From assembly GCF_016135805.1 (NCBI RefSeq), contig NZ_JADWOX010000002.1, positions 310,001-374,000 on the forward strand: 64,000 bases of DNA, read 5' to 3'. Below the pieces are notes generated by a model. It was not told the origin of the DNA, searched no databases, and was given only the letters and a program-made list of their open reading frames with translations. This DNA is from Caulobacter hibisci (GTDB lineage: Bacteria > Pseudomonadota > Alphaproteobacteria > Caulobacterales > Caulobacteraceae). The translations under genes were made by a program, and so were the position numbers. Below, piece after piece: positions 45,657-53,634 of the stretch (positions are counted from its first letter, which is position 1; each line of letters opens with the position of its first letter).

Positions 45657-45674
45657 GTCACAGTTCGACGACAG
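45657..45674 (-). promoter_or_regulatory. Pho-box-like direct repeat upstream of the pstS-like gene
   Basis: On the minus strand CTGTCGT-CGAA-CTGTGAC forms two half-sites spaced 11 nt apart, the pattern bound by PhoB. It lies about 107 nt upstream of ATG 45550. The second half-site departs from consensus at one or two positions. Confidence 0.6.
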
Positions 45675-45723
45675 ATTTGCGACATCGACCCGGAAAACGT
45701 CCGATCACGGATCAGGTTGCGTC

Positions 45724-46107
45724 TCAGGCTGCGTCGGCGGGCGGGTGGCGGTCGAGGACCTCGAGCACCTTCTCCTTGGGGCGCGCTAGCACCGCGCCCT
45801 TGGGCGTGACCACGATCGGCCGCTCGACGAGGATCGGATGCTCGACCATGGCGGCGAGGATCGTCTCGTCCGAGGCGGCCGGATCGGTCAGGCCCAGCTC
45901 TTCGGCCAGCGCGCCCTTGGTGCGCAGCAGGCCCCGGACGCCGACGCCGGTGCGGGCGGCCAGGTCCTTCAGCTGGTCCAGGCTCCAGCCGGCTTTCAGA
46001 TAGTCGACGATGGTCGGCGCATAGCCGGCCGCCTCGATGATCGCCAGGGTGTTGCGCGAGGCGCCGCACTTGGGATTGTGGAAGATGGTGACGGGGAAGT
46101 CGGTCAT
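45724..46107 (-). CDS. arsC: Arsenate reductase (glutaredoxin-type ArsC)
   Basis: A 127-residue ArsC/Spx-fold protein with the catalytic motif FHNPKCGASRNTLAII near residue 8, LKAGWSLDQLKDLAARTG near 42, LLRTKGALAEELGL near 62, and MVEHPILVERPIVVTPKGAVLARPKEKVLEVL near 85 in part, which includes the conserved Arg used in arsenate binding. ATG 46107 is chosen because GAGAGG precedes it. No other ars genes are nearby, so it could also be a YffB-type relative. Confidence 0.9.
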   Translation of the reverse strand: MTDFPVTIFHNPKCGASRNTLAIIEAAGYAPTIVDYLKAGWSLDQLKDLAARTGVGVRGLLRTKGALAEELGLTDPAASDETILAAMVEHPILVERPIVVTPKGAVLARPKEKVLEVLDRHPPADAA

Positions 46108-46247
46108 GCGGAGCCTCTCGGGTCGATCGCAGGCCTGATAGCAAGCGGATGGTCCGGTCGCCACGTTTGGCGTGACCCTTCAGGATAGCAGTTGCGATTC
46201 ACTCTCAACAGTGCGACAGGGACGCCCCGCCCGCCAAGGAGCGCCCC

Positions 46248-46400
46248 ATGCGCGACGACCGGGGTCTGGACGACCCGCCGCCTTCACTCGATGAACTCCT
46301 TTCGGAGCCGATCGTCCGTCTGCTGATGCGTCGGGACGGGGTGGAGGAGGGCGAGGTCCGCAAGCTCATCGCCCGCGTCGCCCTCCGCCGGAAGCGCTAG
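46248..46400 (+). CDS. 50-residue protein of unknown function
   Basis: ATG 46248 follows AAGGAG with good spacing and encodes 50 residues: an acidic, Pro-rich start (RDDRGLDDPPP) then a helical SLDELLSEPIVRLLMRRDGVEEGEVRKLIARVALRRKR segment (quoted in part). The helix has alternating acidic and basic faces. Its TAG stop shares the CTAG tetranucleotide with the stop of the convergent hydrolase gene. Similar LDELL..PIVR..M.RDGV proteins occur in related bacteria as hypotheticals, as far as I recall. Confidence 0.7.
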   Translation: MRDDRGLDDPPPSLDELLSEPIVRLLMRRDGVEEGEVRKLIARVALRRKR

Positions 46401-47530
46401 AGGCCTTTCAAGATCAGGTTGGGCAGGACGCTGTTGTCCCACTCGGGCGTCTTGGGCGGATTGTCGCCGACCCGCAGCACGATCAGCCGTTTGGACGGCA
46501 CGACGTAGACCACCTGGTTGGAATTGCCGCAGAAGAGATAGAGGTCCTCGGCCGCGTAGGGCTCGCTGTGCAGGATCTTGGGCCAGGGCGTGTCCGGCGC
46601 CGCCCAGCCGCGACGCTCCGCATAGGGCGCGCCGATATAGACGCCCAGGCCGTAGTGCGGGTTCTGCTCGGTCCCGGTGCGCATTTCGCTCACGTAGCCC
46701 TCGGGCAGCAGGCGCACGCCGTCATGCACGCCGTCGTCGATCAGCAGGATGGCCAGGCGCAGCCAGCTTTCGGCCGGCAGCAGTATGCAGCAGCCGGAGT
46801 GAGCCAGGCCGCCCGGACGATCGACCCAGATCTGGCCGCCGGGGGCCGCGATGGGCTTAAGCACCTCTTCGGAGATGAACTCGGCGTAGCGGCGGCCGGT
46901 GGCGCGCTCGATGACCAGGGCCACCAGTTCCGAGGTGGCGTTGGCGTAGTCGTAGCGGCTGCCCGGCGGGTTCACGAGCGGGTAGTCGTTGATCAGGATG
47001 TCGTCGTGGCGCGGGTGCAGATAGGCCCGGTTCAGCACGTCGGCCGGATCGGTGCTGAAGCCCTGCGGCAGGAAGCCGGTGCGCATGTCCAGCGTGTGGC
47101 GCACCAGGATGTCGGCCTTGGGCGTGCCCTTCCACTCGGTGATGAAGTCGGCCAGCGACTGGTCCAGCGACTTGATGACGCCCAGGGCCAGGGCGCGGCC
47201 GACGGCGACGGCTGTCAGGGGCTTGGCCAGCGACTTCGAGGCCAGCAGGGACGGGCGGCCGGCGCCGGCGAAATAGGTCTCGCGCTCGAGCACGCCGTCG
47301 CGCCAGACCATGAAGGCCTTGGCGTTGCTTTGCTGGGCGTAGGTCTCGGCCGCGTCGAGGGCGGCAGCGTCGATCGTGGCGGTCGCGGCGGCCGGAATCA
47401 GCGTGCGGCCGGCGGCGCCGGGCACCGGTTCCAGGGTGTCATAGGTCTCTTGCGGCGCATTGGCGGCGGCCTGAAAGCGCTGAAGATACAAAGACTCGTC
47501 GGCTGACGTTGCGGAAGTTTCAGCGGTCAT
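46397..47530 (-). CDS. Beta-lactamase-fold serine hydrolase (class C/EstB-like)
   Basis: A 377-residue cytosolic-looking protein (no signal peptide). The nucleophile motif SKSLAKPLT (Ser-x-x-Lys) is near residue 98 and the second motif YDYANATSEL (Tyr-x-Asn) near 196. Conserved HTLDMRTGF follows the first motif. It resembles esterases and 6-aminohexanoate-dimer-type hydrolases of the serine beta-lactamase family more than true antibiotic hydrolases. It is divergent from the IclR regulator with operator-like repeats between them, so it is likely part of that regulon. The substrate is unknown. Confidence 0.88.
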   Translation of the reverse strand: MTAETSATSADESLYLQRFQAAANAPQETYDTLEPVPGAAGRTLIPAAATATIDAAALDAAETYAQQSNAKAFMVWRDGVLERETYFAGAGRPSLLASKSLAKPLTAVAVGRALALGVIKSLDQSLADFITEWKGTPKADILVRHTLDMRTGFLPQGFSTDPADVLNRAYLHPRHDDILINDYPLVNPPGSRYDYANATSELVALVIERATGRRYAEFISEEVLKPIAAPGGQIWVDRPGGLAHSGCCILLPAESWLRLAILLIDDGVHDGVRLLPEGYVSEMRTGTEQNPHYGLGVYIGAPYAERRGWAAPDTPWPKILHSEPYAAEDLYLFCGNSNQVVYVVPSKRLIVLRVGDNPPKTPEWDNSVLPNLILKGL

Positions 47531-47600
47531 TTCGGGCTCCGACGTTATGTGAGCCTGATCGTAAAACCACGAATTGCCACTTCGTTGACCGCGTGGTCAA

Positions 47601-47619
47601 ATATCCGCCCTGCGAAAGA
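47601..47619. promoter_or_regulatory. Weak CGGATAG-type site
   Basis: ATATCCG-CCCTG-CGAAAGA has the same half-site spacing as the stronger site at 47669-47687. One half matches well, the other poorly. It lies about 70 bp from the serine hydrolase start. Confidence 0.35.
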
Positions 47620-47668
47620 GCAGGCGACGCACAAAAGACGACTCCGACCGTGGCGGAGCTTCGTTGCG

Positions 47669-47687
47669 CTATCCGGCGAACGGATAG
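47669..47687. promoter_or_regulatory. Perfect inverted repeat, probable IclR-type operator
   Basis: CTATCCG-GCGAA-CGGATAG is a perfect 7-bp inverted repeat with a 5-nt spacer, located 73 bp upstream of the IclR-type gene in the divergent promoter region. The half-site CGGATAG recurs upstream of the aldehyde dehydrogenase at 53635 and the methyltransferase at 56028. Confidence 0.65.
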
Positions 47688-47759
47688 TCGGGACGTGGTT
47701 TCCGCCAGACCCCTGCCGCCACGGTCTGGAGTTCGCGTGAATCTGGAGGAGGCGTTTCT

Positions 47760-48554
47760 ATGGAAAAAGGTGTGCCGATCAGGGCCATCAGCCGCTGCAT
47801 CTCGGTGCTGCAGGCGATCAACCGGCGCGGTTCGCTGTCGATGATGGAGATCGCCCAGACCTCGGGCGTTCCCTATCCGACGGCCTGCCGCATCGTGCAG
47901 ACCCTGCTGCACGAGAAGCTGATCGAGCGGGAGCCGGCGCGGAAGCGCTATCGACCGACCATGCTGGTGCAGTCGCTGTCTCACGGGTTCCAGGAGAGCG
48001 ATCGCCTGGTGGCCTGCGCCCGCCCGCACATCGTCGACCTGACGGCCAAGGTGACCTGGCCGGTGTCGATCGCGACCCGCGTCGGCCAGCAGATGATGAT
48101 CCGCGACTCGACGCACACCATGACGTCGCTGACGCTGAACAACTACTATCCGGGCTACACCCTGCCGATCCTGGAGAGCGCGGCGGGCAAGGCCTATCTG
48201 GCCTTCGCCTCGCCCGACGAGCAGGCGGCCGTGCTGGAGGCCTATCGCCGCGGCGAGGGCCAGGTCGATCCGCTGACCCTGCAATATGCGGAGTCCGGCG
48301 GCATGTTCTCCGACATCGTCGAGGCCGGCTGGGCGACCAAGGGGCGCAATCCCTACACCGCCACGCCTGGCAAGACCTCGTCGATCGGCGCGCCGATCTT
48401 CAACAGCGAGGGCGTGTGCGGGGCGCTGGTGCTGGTGTTCTTCTCTTCGTCGATGAAGATGCCGGACGCCGTGCGCCAGTACGGCGACAAGCTGAAGTCG
48501 GCCGCGGCCGCCATCAGCCGCGACCTGTCCGAACCGTTGTCCCGCGCCGCTTGA
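47760..48554 (+). CDS. IclR-family transcriptional regulator (MhpR-like)
   Basis: A 264-residue regulator: N-terminal winged helix with RAISRCISVLQAINRRGSLSMMEIAQTSGVPYPTACRIVQTLL in part (residues 8-50) and a C-terminal effector domain with VTWPVSIATRVGQQMMIRDSTH near 95, PILESAAGKAYLAFAS near 138 and SIGAPIFNSEGVCGALVLVF near 205. The effector domain resembles MhpR, the activator for 3-hydroxyphenylpropionate breakdown, suggesting an aromatic or arylpropanoid-like inducer (inference). A GGAGG site precedes ATG 47760. Confidence 0.92.
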   Translation: MEKGVPIRAISRCISVLQAINRRGSLSMMEIAQTSGVPYPTACRIVQTLLHEKLIEREPARKRYRPTMLVQSLSHGFQESDRLVACARPHIVDLTAKVTWPVSIATRVGQQMMIRDSTHTMTSLTLNNYYPGYTLPILESAAGKAYLAFASPDEQAAVLEAYRRGEGQVDPLTLQYAESGGMFSDIVEAGWATKGRNPYTATPGKTSSIGAPIFNSEGVCGALVLVFFSSSMKMPDAVRQYGDKLKSAAAAISRDLSEPLSRAA

Positions 48555-48571
48555 CGGCGCGGGCGACGGCC

Positions 48572-49822
48572 TCAGGCTTTCGTCTCGGGCGTGTTCCATT
48601 GCGGATAGCGTCCCATCAGGAGGATCAGCGCGCCGCTGGCGACAAAGCCGGCGGCCGCGATCGCCAGGGCGCGGCCGTAGCCGCCGTCGTGGTCGTAGAG
48701 CGCTCCAAAGCCGATGGCGCCGATCGGCACGCCCAGGGAGATGGCGATCCCCAGCAGGGCGTAGACGGCGCCGTAGGAGCGCATGCCGAAGTAGCGGGCG
48801 ACGAAGAAGGCGGCGACGTCGACTTCGCCGCCTTGCGCCGCGCCGATCAGCAGAACGGCGAGCACCGCCAGCGGCCATTGGCCGTGGCCGATCGCCAGCA
48901 GGCCGACCCCGAGGGCCGGCAGGACCAGGGCGATGGCGGCGGGGATCGGCGCCCAGAAGCGGTCGACCGCCCAGCCGACGACGATGCGGCCCAGCATCAC
49001 CGAGACGGCCAGCAGGGCCAGCATCCAGCCGGCGACGCCAGCGTCGAGCCCCTGGTCGGTCAGGATCGGCTGCAACTGGCTGATGACGCCGGTCAGGCCC
49101 GCCGTGGCCAGGAGGATGGCCAGGGCCAGGATCCAGAAGCGGCCGGTCTTGAGGGTCTGGCCGGCGGTGAGGCCGATCTGGGCCACGCGCTTGGCCGCGG
49201 CGATCTCGATCTCGCCCGCGCCCTGCTTGGCCAGCAGGCGAGGGCGCTCCCACAGCGCGAAGAAGACGGTGGGCAGGGCGACGACCAGCGACAGGGCCGC
49301 CAGGGCCGCATAACCGCCGCGCCAGCCGTGATGGGCGATGACGAAGCTCAGCGTCGGGGCGCTGAGGGCGGCGACCAGCGACACGCCGGTCAGCGTCAGG
49401 CCCAGCGACAGGCCGCGGCCCTTCTCGAACCAGGTGTTGACCGCGCGGGTGTAGCCGATCGGTCCGGTGCCGCAGCCCAGGATCACCAGCAGGGCGAAGA
49501 GGCCGTAGAAGGCGCCCAGCGACGGCGGCATGGCGGCCAGGCCCAGATAGACCAAGGCGAGCAGCACGATCGAGACCATGGCCACGGGGCGCACGCCGAC
49601 CTTGTCGATCAGCCAGCCCAGAATCGGCGCGACGAAGATCGCCGCCAGGGCCGCGCCCTGGGCCTGGGCGATCTTGCCCCGGCTCCAGCCGAGATCGGCC
49701 TGAAGCGCCTTCACGAAGAGGGAGCCGACATATTGCTGCAGGCTGATGCCGCAGCCGACCCCGATCCCGGCGGCCAGCACCACGCGCCAGCCCCTGCGGA
49801 ATTCGTCCCGAACTTCGCTCAC
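48572..49822 (-). CDS. Major facilitator superfamily transporter (MCT/oxalate-formate type)
   Basis: A 416-residue carrier with twelve membrane segments. The loop-2/3 motif GWLIDKVGVRPVAMVS near 68, the second-half GRIVVGWAVDRFW near 280 and GWRGGYAALAALSL near 165 resemble the monocarboxylate/oxalate-formate branch. It lies back-to-back with aldehyde dehydrogenase 1 and converges on the regulator gene with a 17-bp gap. It probably imports a carboxylated substrate for the locus. Confidence 0.92.
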   Translation of the reverse strand: MSEVRDEFRRGWRVVLAAGIGVGCGISLQQYVGSLFVKALQADLGWSRGKIAQAQGAALAAIFVAPILGWLIDKVGVRPVAMVSIVLLALVYLGLAAMPPSLGAFYGLFALLVILGCGTGPIGYTRAVNTWFEKGRGLSLGLTLTGVSLVAALSAPTLSFVIAHHGWRGGYAALAALSLVVALPTVFFALWERPRLLAKQGAGEIEIAAAKRVAQIGLTAGQTLKTGRFWILALAILLATAGLTGVISQLQPILTDQGLDAGVAGWMLALLAVSVMLGRIVVGWAVDRFWAPIPAAIALVLPALGVGLLAIGHGQWPLAVLAVLLIGAAQGGEVDVAAFFVARYFGMRSYGAVYALLGIAISLGVPIGAIGFGALYDHDGGYGRALAIAAAGFVASGALILLMGRYPQWNTPETKA

Positions 49823-50001
49823 GCCTCACATCCCCCCGGCCACTCGGCCCCAATAGCCCTAGTCGAGCATCCGACGGCCCGTGCGCGCCGCGCCATCGCT
49901 TCGAACGGCCTGATCGACAGGCGGGGAGGGCGCGCGGGAAAGCGGCGGCCAGCCCGCCCCGGCTTCACAACAGACCTCAGTTTCTTCCGACGGAGTTTCC
50001 C

Positions 50002-51519
50002 ATGGCGGACGCCAGCGACGCAGCGATCTACGGCCCTTCGCAGGAGGCCCTGGCCTTTCTGGCGCAGACCCACGGCCAGCTGATCGGTGAGGCCTTCGTC
50101 GAAGGCCGCGGCGAGACCCTGATCGAGGTCGAGAACCCGGCCACCGAGCAGCCGATCGCCAAGGTGCGGGCCAGCTCGACCGAGGACCTCGACCTGGCCG
50201 TCGCCGCCGCCCGCAAGGCCTTCAAGAGCTGGAGCCGCACCTCCGGCGCCGACCGCGCCCGGATCATGCTGCGCTTCGCCGACCTCCTGGAGCGCGACGC
50301 CGACAAGCTGGCCGAGGTGGAGGTGCTGGAAAACGGCATGCCGATCGCCCTGTCGGGCGCGACCATCAAGGGCTTCTGCGCCGACTACGTCCGCTACTAT
50401 GCGGGCCTAGCCACCAAGCTGGAGGGCTCGACCATTCCGGCCCGGGCCAACGGCCGCGAGGCGCTGGACCTGCTGGTCTATACCGTGCGCGAGCCGGTGG
50501 GCGTGGTCGGGGCGATCGTGCCTTGGAACGTGCCGGTGTCGATGATCATCCTGAAGCTGGCGCCGGCCCTGGCCTCGGGCTGCACGCTGATCCTCAAGAG
50601 CGCCGAGCTGACGCCGCTGACCTCGATCCTGGTGGCGCGGCTGTGGCTGGAGGCCGGCGGCCCGCCGGGGGTGTTCAACCTGATCCACGGTCTGGGCCAC
50701 GAGATCGGCGCGGCGCTCGTGTCGCATCCGGGCGTCGACAAGATCACCTTCACCGGCTCGACCGCCGTGGGCAAGGAGATCGTCCGGGCCGTCAGCCACG
50801 ACCTCAAGCGCGTGTCGCTGGAGCTGGGCGGCAAGTCGCCGTTCGTGATCTTCCCCGACGCCGACCTGGCCGACGCCATCCCGTCGGCGGCCCTGGCCTG
50901 CTTCTTCCTGTCGGGCCAGAACTGCATGGCCGGCACCCGGCTGTTCGTGCACGAGAAGGTGCTGGAGCCGGTGCTGGAGGGCCTGGCCCAGACGGCGGCC
51001 TATCTGAAGGTCGGGCCGGGCCTGGACCCGACGACGATGATCGGCCCGTTGGTTTCGGCCCGCCAGAAGGGCCGGGTGCTGGAGCACGTCGAGGCCGCCG
51101 CCGCGCAAGGCGCGCGCCTGACCTATGCCGGCGGCGTTCCGGACGGCCCCGGCCACTATGTGGCTCCGACCATCTATGCCGACGTCAATCCCGACATGCG
51201 CCTGGCTCGCGAGGAGGTGTTCGGTCCGGTGCTGGGCGTGCAGGCGTTCGGCGACGATGACGAGGCGCTCCTGTCGGCGATCAACGCCACGACCTACGGC
51301 CTGTCGGGCTCGGTCTGGACCAAGGACCTGACCCGCGCCCACCGCATGGCCCGCGCCATCGACAGCGGCCAGGTCGGGGTCAACATCCACGCCGCCCTGA
51401 GCCCCGAGACCCCGTTCGGGGGCAACCGCCAGTCGGGCTGGGGGCGCGAGTTCGGGCGCGAAGGGATCGACTCGTACCTAAAGACCAAGGCCGTGAGCGT
51501 GAATTTGGGGCTTCTCTGA
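50002..51519 (+). CDS. NAD(P)-dependent aldehyde dehydrogenase 1
   Basis: A 505-residue ALDH. Visible points: IVPWNVPVSMIILKLAPALASGCTLILK in part near 170, catalytic Glu in LELGGKSPFV near 273, catalytic Cys in SGQNCMAGTR near 307, EEVFGPVLGVQAF near 402 and a C-terminal SGWGREFGREGIDSYLKTK. Conserved ALDH architecture with full length. The family cannot tell the aldehyde. It is divergent from the MFS gene (179-bp gap). A Cys-Met pair after the Asn in the active-site loop is within normal variation. Confidence 0.93.
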   Translation: MADASDAAIYGPSQEALAFLAQTHGQLIGEAFVEGRGETLIEVENPATEQPIAKVRASSTEDLDLAVAAARKAFKSWSRTSGADRARIMLRFADLLERDADKLAEVEVLENGMPIALSGATIKGFCADYVRYYAGLATKLEGSTIPARANGREALDLLVYTVREPVGVVGAIVPWNVPVSMIILKLAPALASGCTLILKSAELTPLTSILVARLWLEAGGPPGVFNLIHGLGHEIGAALVSHPGVDKITFTGSTAVGKEIVRAVSHDLKRVSLELGGKSPFVIFPDADLADAIPSAALACFFLSGQNCMAGTRLFVHEKVLEPVLEGLAQTAAYLKVGPGLDPTTMIGPLVSARQKGRVLEHVEAAAAQGARLTYAGGVPDGPGHYVAPTIYADVNPDMRLAREEVFGPVLGVQAFGDDDEALLSAINATTYGLSGSVWTKDLTRAHRMARAIDSGQVGVNIHAALSPETPFGGNRQSGWGREFGREGIDSYLKTKAVSVNLGLL

Positions 51520-51557
51520 TCCTTCTCCCTTGCGGGGAAGGTGGCGGCCGCGTGCGA

Positions 51558-51691
51558 GGAACCTCCCCCTGTGGGGGAGGTGATCGCGAAGCGATCGGAG
51601 GGGGGAGTTGGTGCGAGGTTTGCCGACGCCTCGGAAGCTGAGAACGTCCCCCCACCGGCCTTCGGCCGCCTCCCCCACAGGGGGAGGTTCC
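51558..51691. repeat. Inverted-repeat element with perfect 23-nt arms (type 4)
   Basis: The outer arms at 51558-51580 and 51669-51691 are perfect reverse complements. Inside are GATCGCGAAGCGATC and CCGGCCTTCGGCCG hairpins around a core of about 40 nt containing CTCGGAAGCTGAGAAC. A close relative is at 57495-57625. Confidence 0.9.
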
Positions 51692-51733
51692 TTAGACGCA
51701 CGGCTTCTCAGGCTCACGCGGTGAACCGCTGAG

Positions 51734-52377
51734 GGGATGTGGAGAGGGCGCGGGGCGTCCGGGCTGCGCCCGGATGTGTGAGTTTTGAATACCGTTTCGA
51801 CGAAGCTCTGACGCCCCGCGCGATCGTTGAACCTCAGGCCGGGACGCGCGGGCCTTTTCCGCCCTGTGCCCCTTCCCCATGCAGTGCGCCCCGTTTCTTG
51901 GCGGCCAGGCGTGCATGCGGCGCGGACCCTCGGACGGGCGGGAGCCTATGTCAGGCAAGCTCCCGATGGATGGGTTTACGTCCCCCATCCTCATTTAAGC
52001 TTTCAGGCCCTGCTCACGCAGCTCCCTTAGCCCCGCTCGATCGCATCGCCGTCGCACGCTTCGGGCCGGATCCTTGCGCCCTCTCCCTGCGACGGGACAG
52101 GGATTAGTATGCAGCGGGTCTGGACGCGTCTGATCCACGGGCGTGAGAAAGTTGGAAGGGGTTGATTTTACTTGCGTCTGCAAGCTCGCTGACGGGGATG
52201 GACGCTCGCCAATCCCCGTCCGACGCGGATTTTCCTTCTCCCAGAGGGAGAAGGTGGCGCGAAGCGCCGGATGAGGGGTTAGGGACCGAAGACGGCGTGC
52301 CGGCACGACGGCCAACGGCGTAACCCCTCACCCTCCCAGGCTATGCCTGGGCCCCTCCCTCTCCCTCTGGGAGAGGG
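51734..52377 (-). repeat. Long composite intergenic repeat, copy B
   Basis: The reverse strand of this stretch matches copy A (37813-38484) from its palindromic start, through the GCCGGCACGCCGTCTTC core and ATCAGACGCG, to a diverged distal part with a CCGGGC...GCCCGG stem. Like copy A it fills the gap between convergent genes (51520-52378). The open frames inside are not credible genes. Confidence 0.8.
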
Positions 52378-52378
52378 G

Positions 52379-53458
52379 CTACTCCAGACCCTCGACGATC
52401 AGGTTCGGCAGCGCGGCGTCGTCGAAGTCGAGGCGCGGCCGGCCAATGCGGACGATGACCAGGTCGCGCGACGGCGAGACGTAGACGCGCTGGCCGCCGA
52501 AGCCGTCGAAATAGATCAGGTCGTCGGCGATGAACGGCGCGCTGTGCGGGGCGGCGTAGGCGGTGGAGGGGCCATAGAGGCGCTTGCCGCCCGTGACGGG
52601 AGCCGCGCGCCAGACCAGCAGGCCGTAGGCGGGATTGAGCGGGTTTTCGGCGGTGACCGTGGCGATCCAGTCGGCGGGCAGCACCTGGCGGCCGTCGAGG
52701 GCGCCGCCGCCGGCGACCAGGCGGCCCAGCTGCAGCCAGTCGCGGGCCCGGGCCTGGAGGCCGGCGAAGAAGCGCGGCTCGCCGTCCTCGCGCTCGACCC
52801 AAAGCCTGGCGTCGGCGCCGCCCATCGGCCCCCACAGGGCCTTGGACAGATAGGTCGCCGCATCGCCCAGCCCCTTGGCGGCAACGGCGCGCGACAGGGC
52901 CACGCCCGCCACCTGGGCGGCGACGTTGTAGTAGTCGAAGATCTCGCCGGAGGGCCGTTCGGCCTGGACGGACAGGGCCGTCTCGCTGATCTTGTCGCCC
53001 AGCATCAAAGCCAGGGCGACGGGGTCGCCCTTGTCGAGGCTGTGGACCTTCAGGCCCGAGCTCATGCCCAGGAGATGGCGCAGGGGGATCTGGCCGCGCG
53101 GATCGTCGCGCCATTCGGCGATGTAGAGGCCGACCGGATCGTCGATCGAACCGATCGCCCCGTCGCGGATCGCCGCGCCGTAGAGCAGGGCCAGGGCCGA
53201 CTTGTGCATCGAGAAGGTCTCGAACAGGCTGTCGGCGGTGACGTGCGGGGCGTAGGCCTCGTGGCGCAGGGCGCCGCCGCTCCAGACCAGCAGGGCCAGG
53301 CCGTCATAGCTGTCGGAGAAGGCCTGGGCGGCGTCGAGGGCGGCTTGCGAGATGTCGCCGGAAACCACCGGCGAAGCGTCGGGCGTGGCCGCGCCGGCCA
53401 CCGGTCGCAAGGGGGCGTAGCCGTGGATCTCGTCCACGCCGCGTCCGTTCGTCGTCAT
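52379..53458 (-). CDS. Beta-lactamase-fold serine hydrolase, second paralogue
   Basis: A 359-residue protein without a signal peptide. The Ser-x-x-Lys motif is FSMHKSAL near residue 85 and the Tyr-x-Asn motif FDYYNVAA near 173, with RHLLGMSSGL near 127. Overall layout, including the C-terminal RVYVSPSRDLVIVRIGRP and ALPNLIVEGLE, parallels the hydrolase at 46397-47530 (VPSKRLIVLRVG, VLPNLILKGL), so the two are distant paralogues. ATG 53458 has a better site than the TTG six bases upstream. It is divergent from aldehyde dehydrogenase 2. Confidence 0.87.
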   Translation of the reverse strand: MTTNGRGVDEIHGYAPLRPVAGAATPDASPVVSGDISQAALDAAQAFSDSYDGLALLVWSGGALRHEAYAPHVTADSLFETFSMHKSALALLYGAAIRDGAIGSIDDPVGLYIAEWRDDPRGQIPLRHLLGMSSGLKVHSLDKGDPVALALMLGDKISETALSVQAERPSGEIFDYYNVAAQVAGVALSRAVAAKGLGDAATYLSKALWGPMGGADARLWVEREDGEPRFFAGLQARARDWLQLGRLVAGGGALDGRQVLPADWIATVTAENPLNPAYGLLVWRAAPVTGGKRLYGPSTAYAAPHSAPFIADDLIYFDGFGGQRVYVSPSRDLVIVRIGRPRLDFDDAALPNLIVEGLE

Positions 53459-53548
53459 CGCCAAGTCCCCGAAAAAGCGTCACTTACGAGCCTTCAGCCT
53501 AGGCTCTAGCGCGGTTCGCAAACGGTTGCGCGCAAAGGCGCCCGCACA

Positions 53549-53562
53549 GCGGATAGGCGGCC
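53549..53562. promoter_or_regulatory. CGGATAG-type site upstream of aldehyde dehydrogenase 2
   Basis: GCGGATAGGCGGCC starts 86 bp before ATG 53635. It differs from the site upstream of the methyltransferase at only two of 14 positions (C/T changes) and lies at almost the same distance from the start codon. Confidence 0.5.
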
Positions 53563-53634
53563 TGCGACCCCTGTGAATCGGGGGCGCGAGGGCTAGCGTC
53601 CAGCCTGGAATTTCAGCGTCCCGGGGAATGCGCC

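Noticed and set aside
51739..52107. Frames between aldehyde dehydrogenase 1 and the second serine hydrolase
   Set aside because: Located within repeat copy B; no start context or family features.
46397..53458. The two beta-lactamase-fold genes as antibiotic resistance determinants
   Set aside because: No signal peptides, no class C hallmark KTG near the C-terminus that I can see, and a metabolic gene context; esterase/amidase-type hydrolases are more likely.
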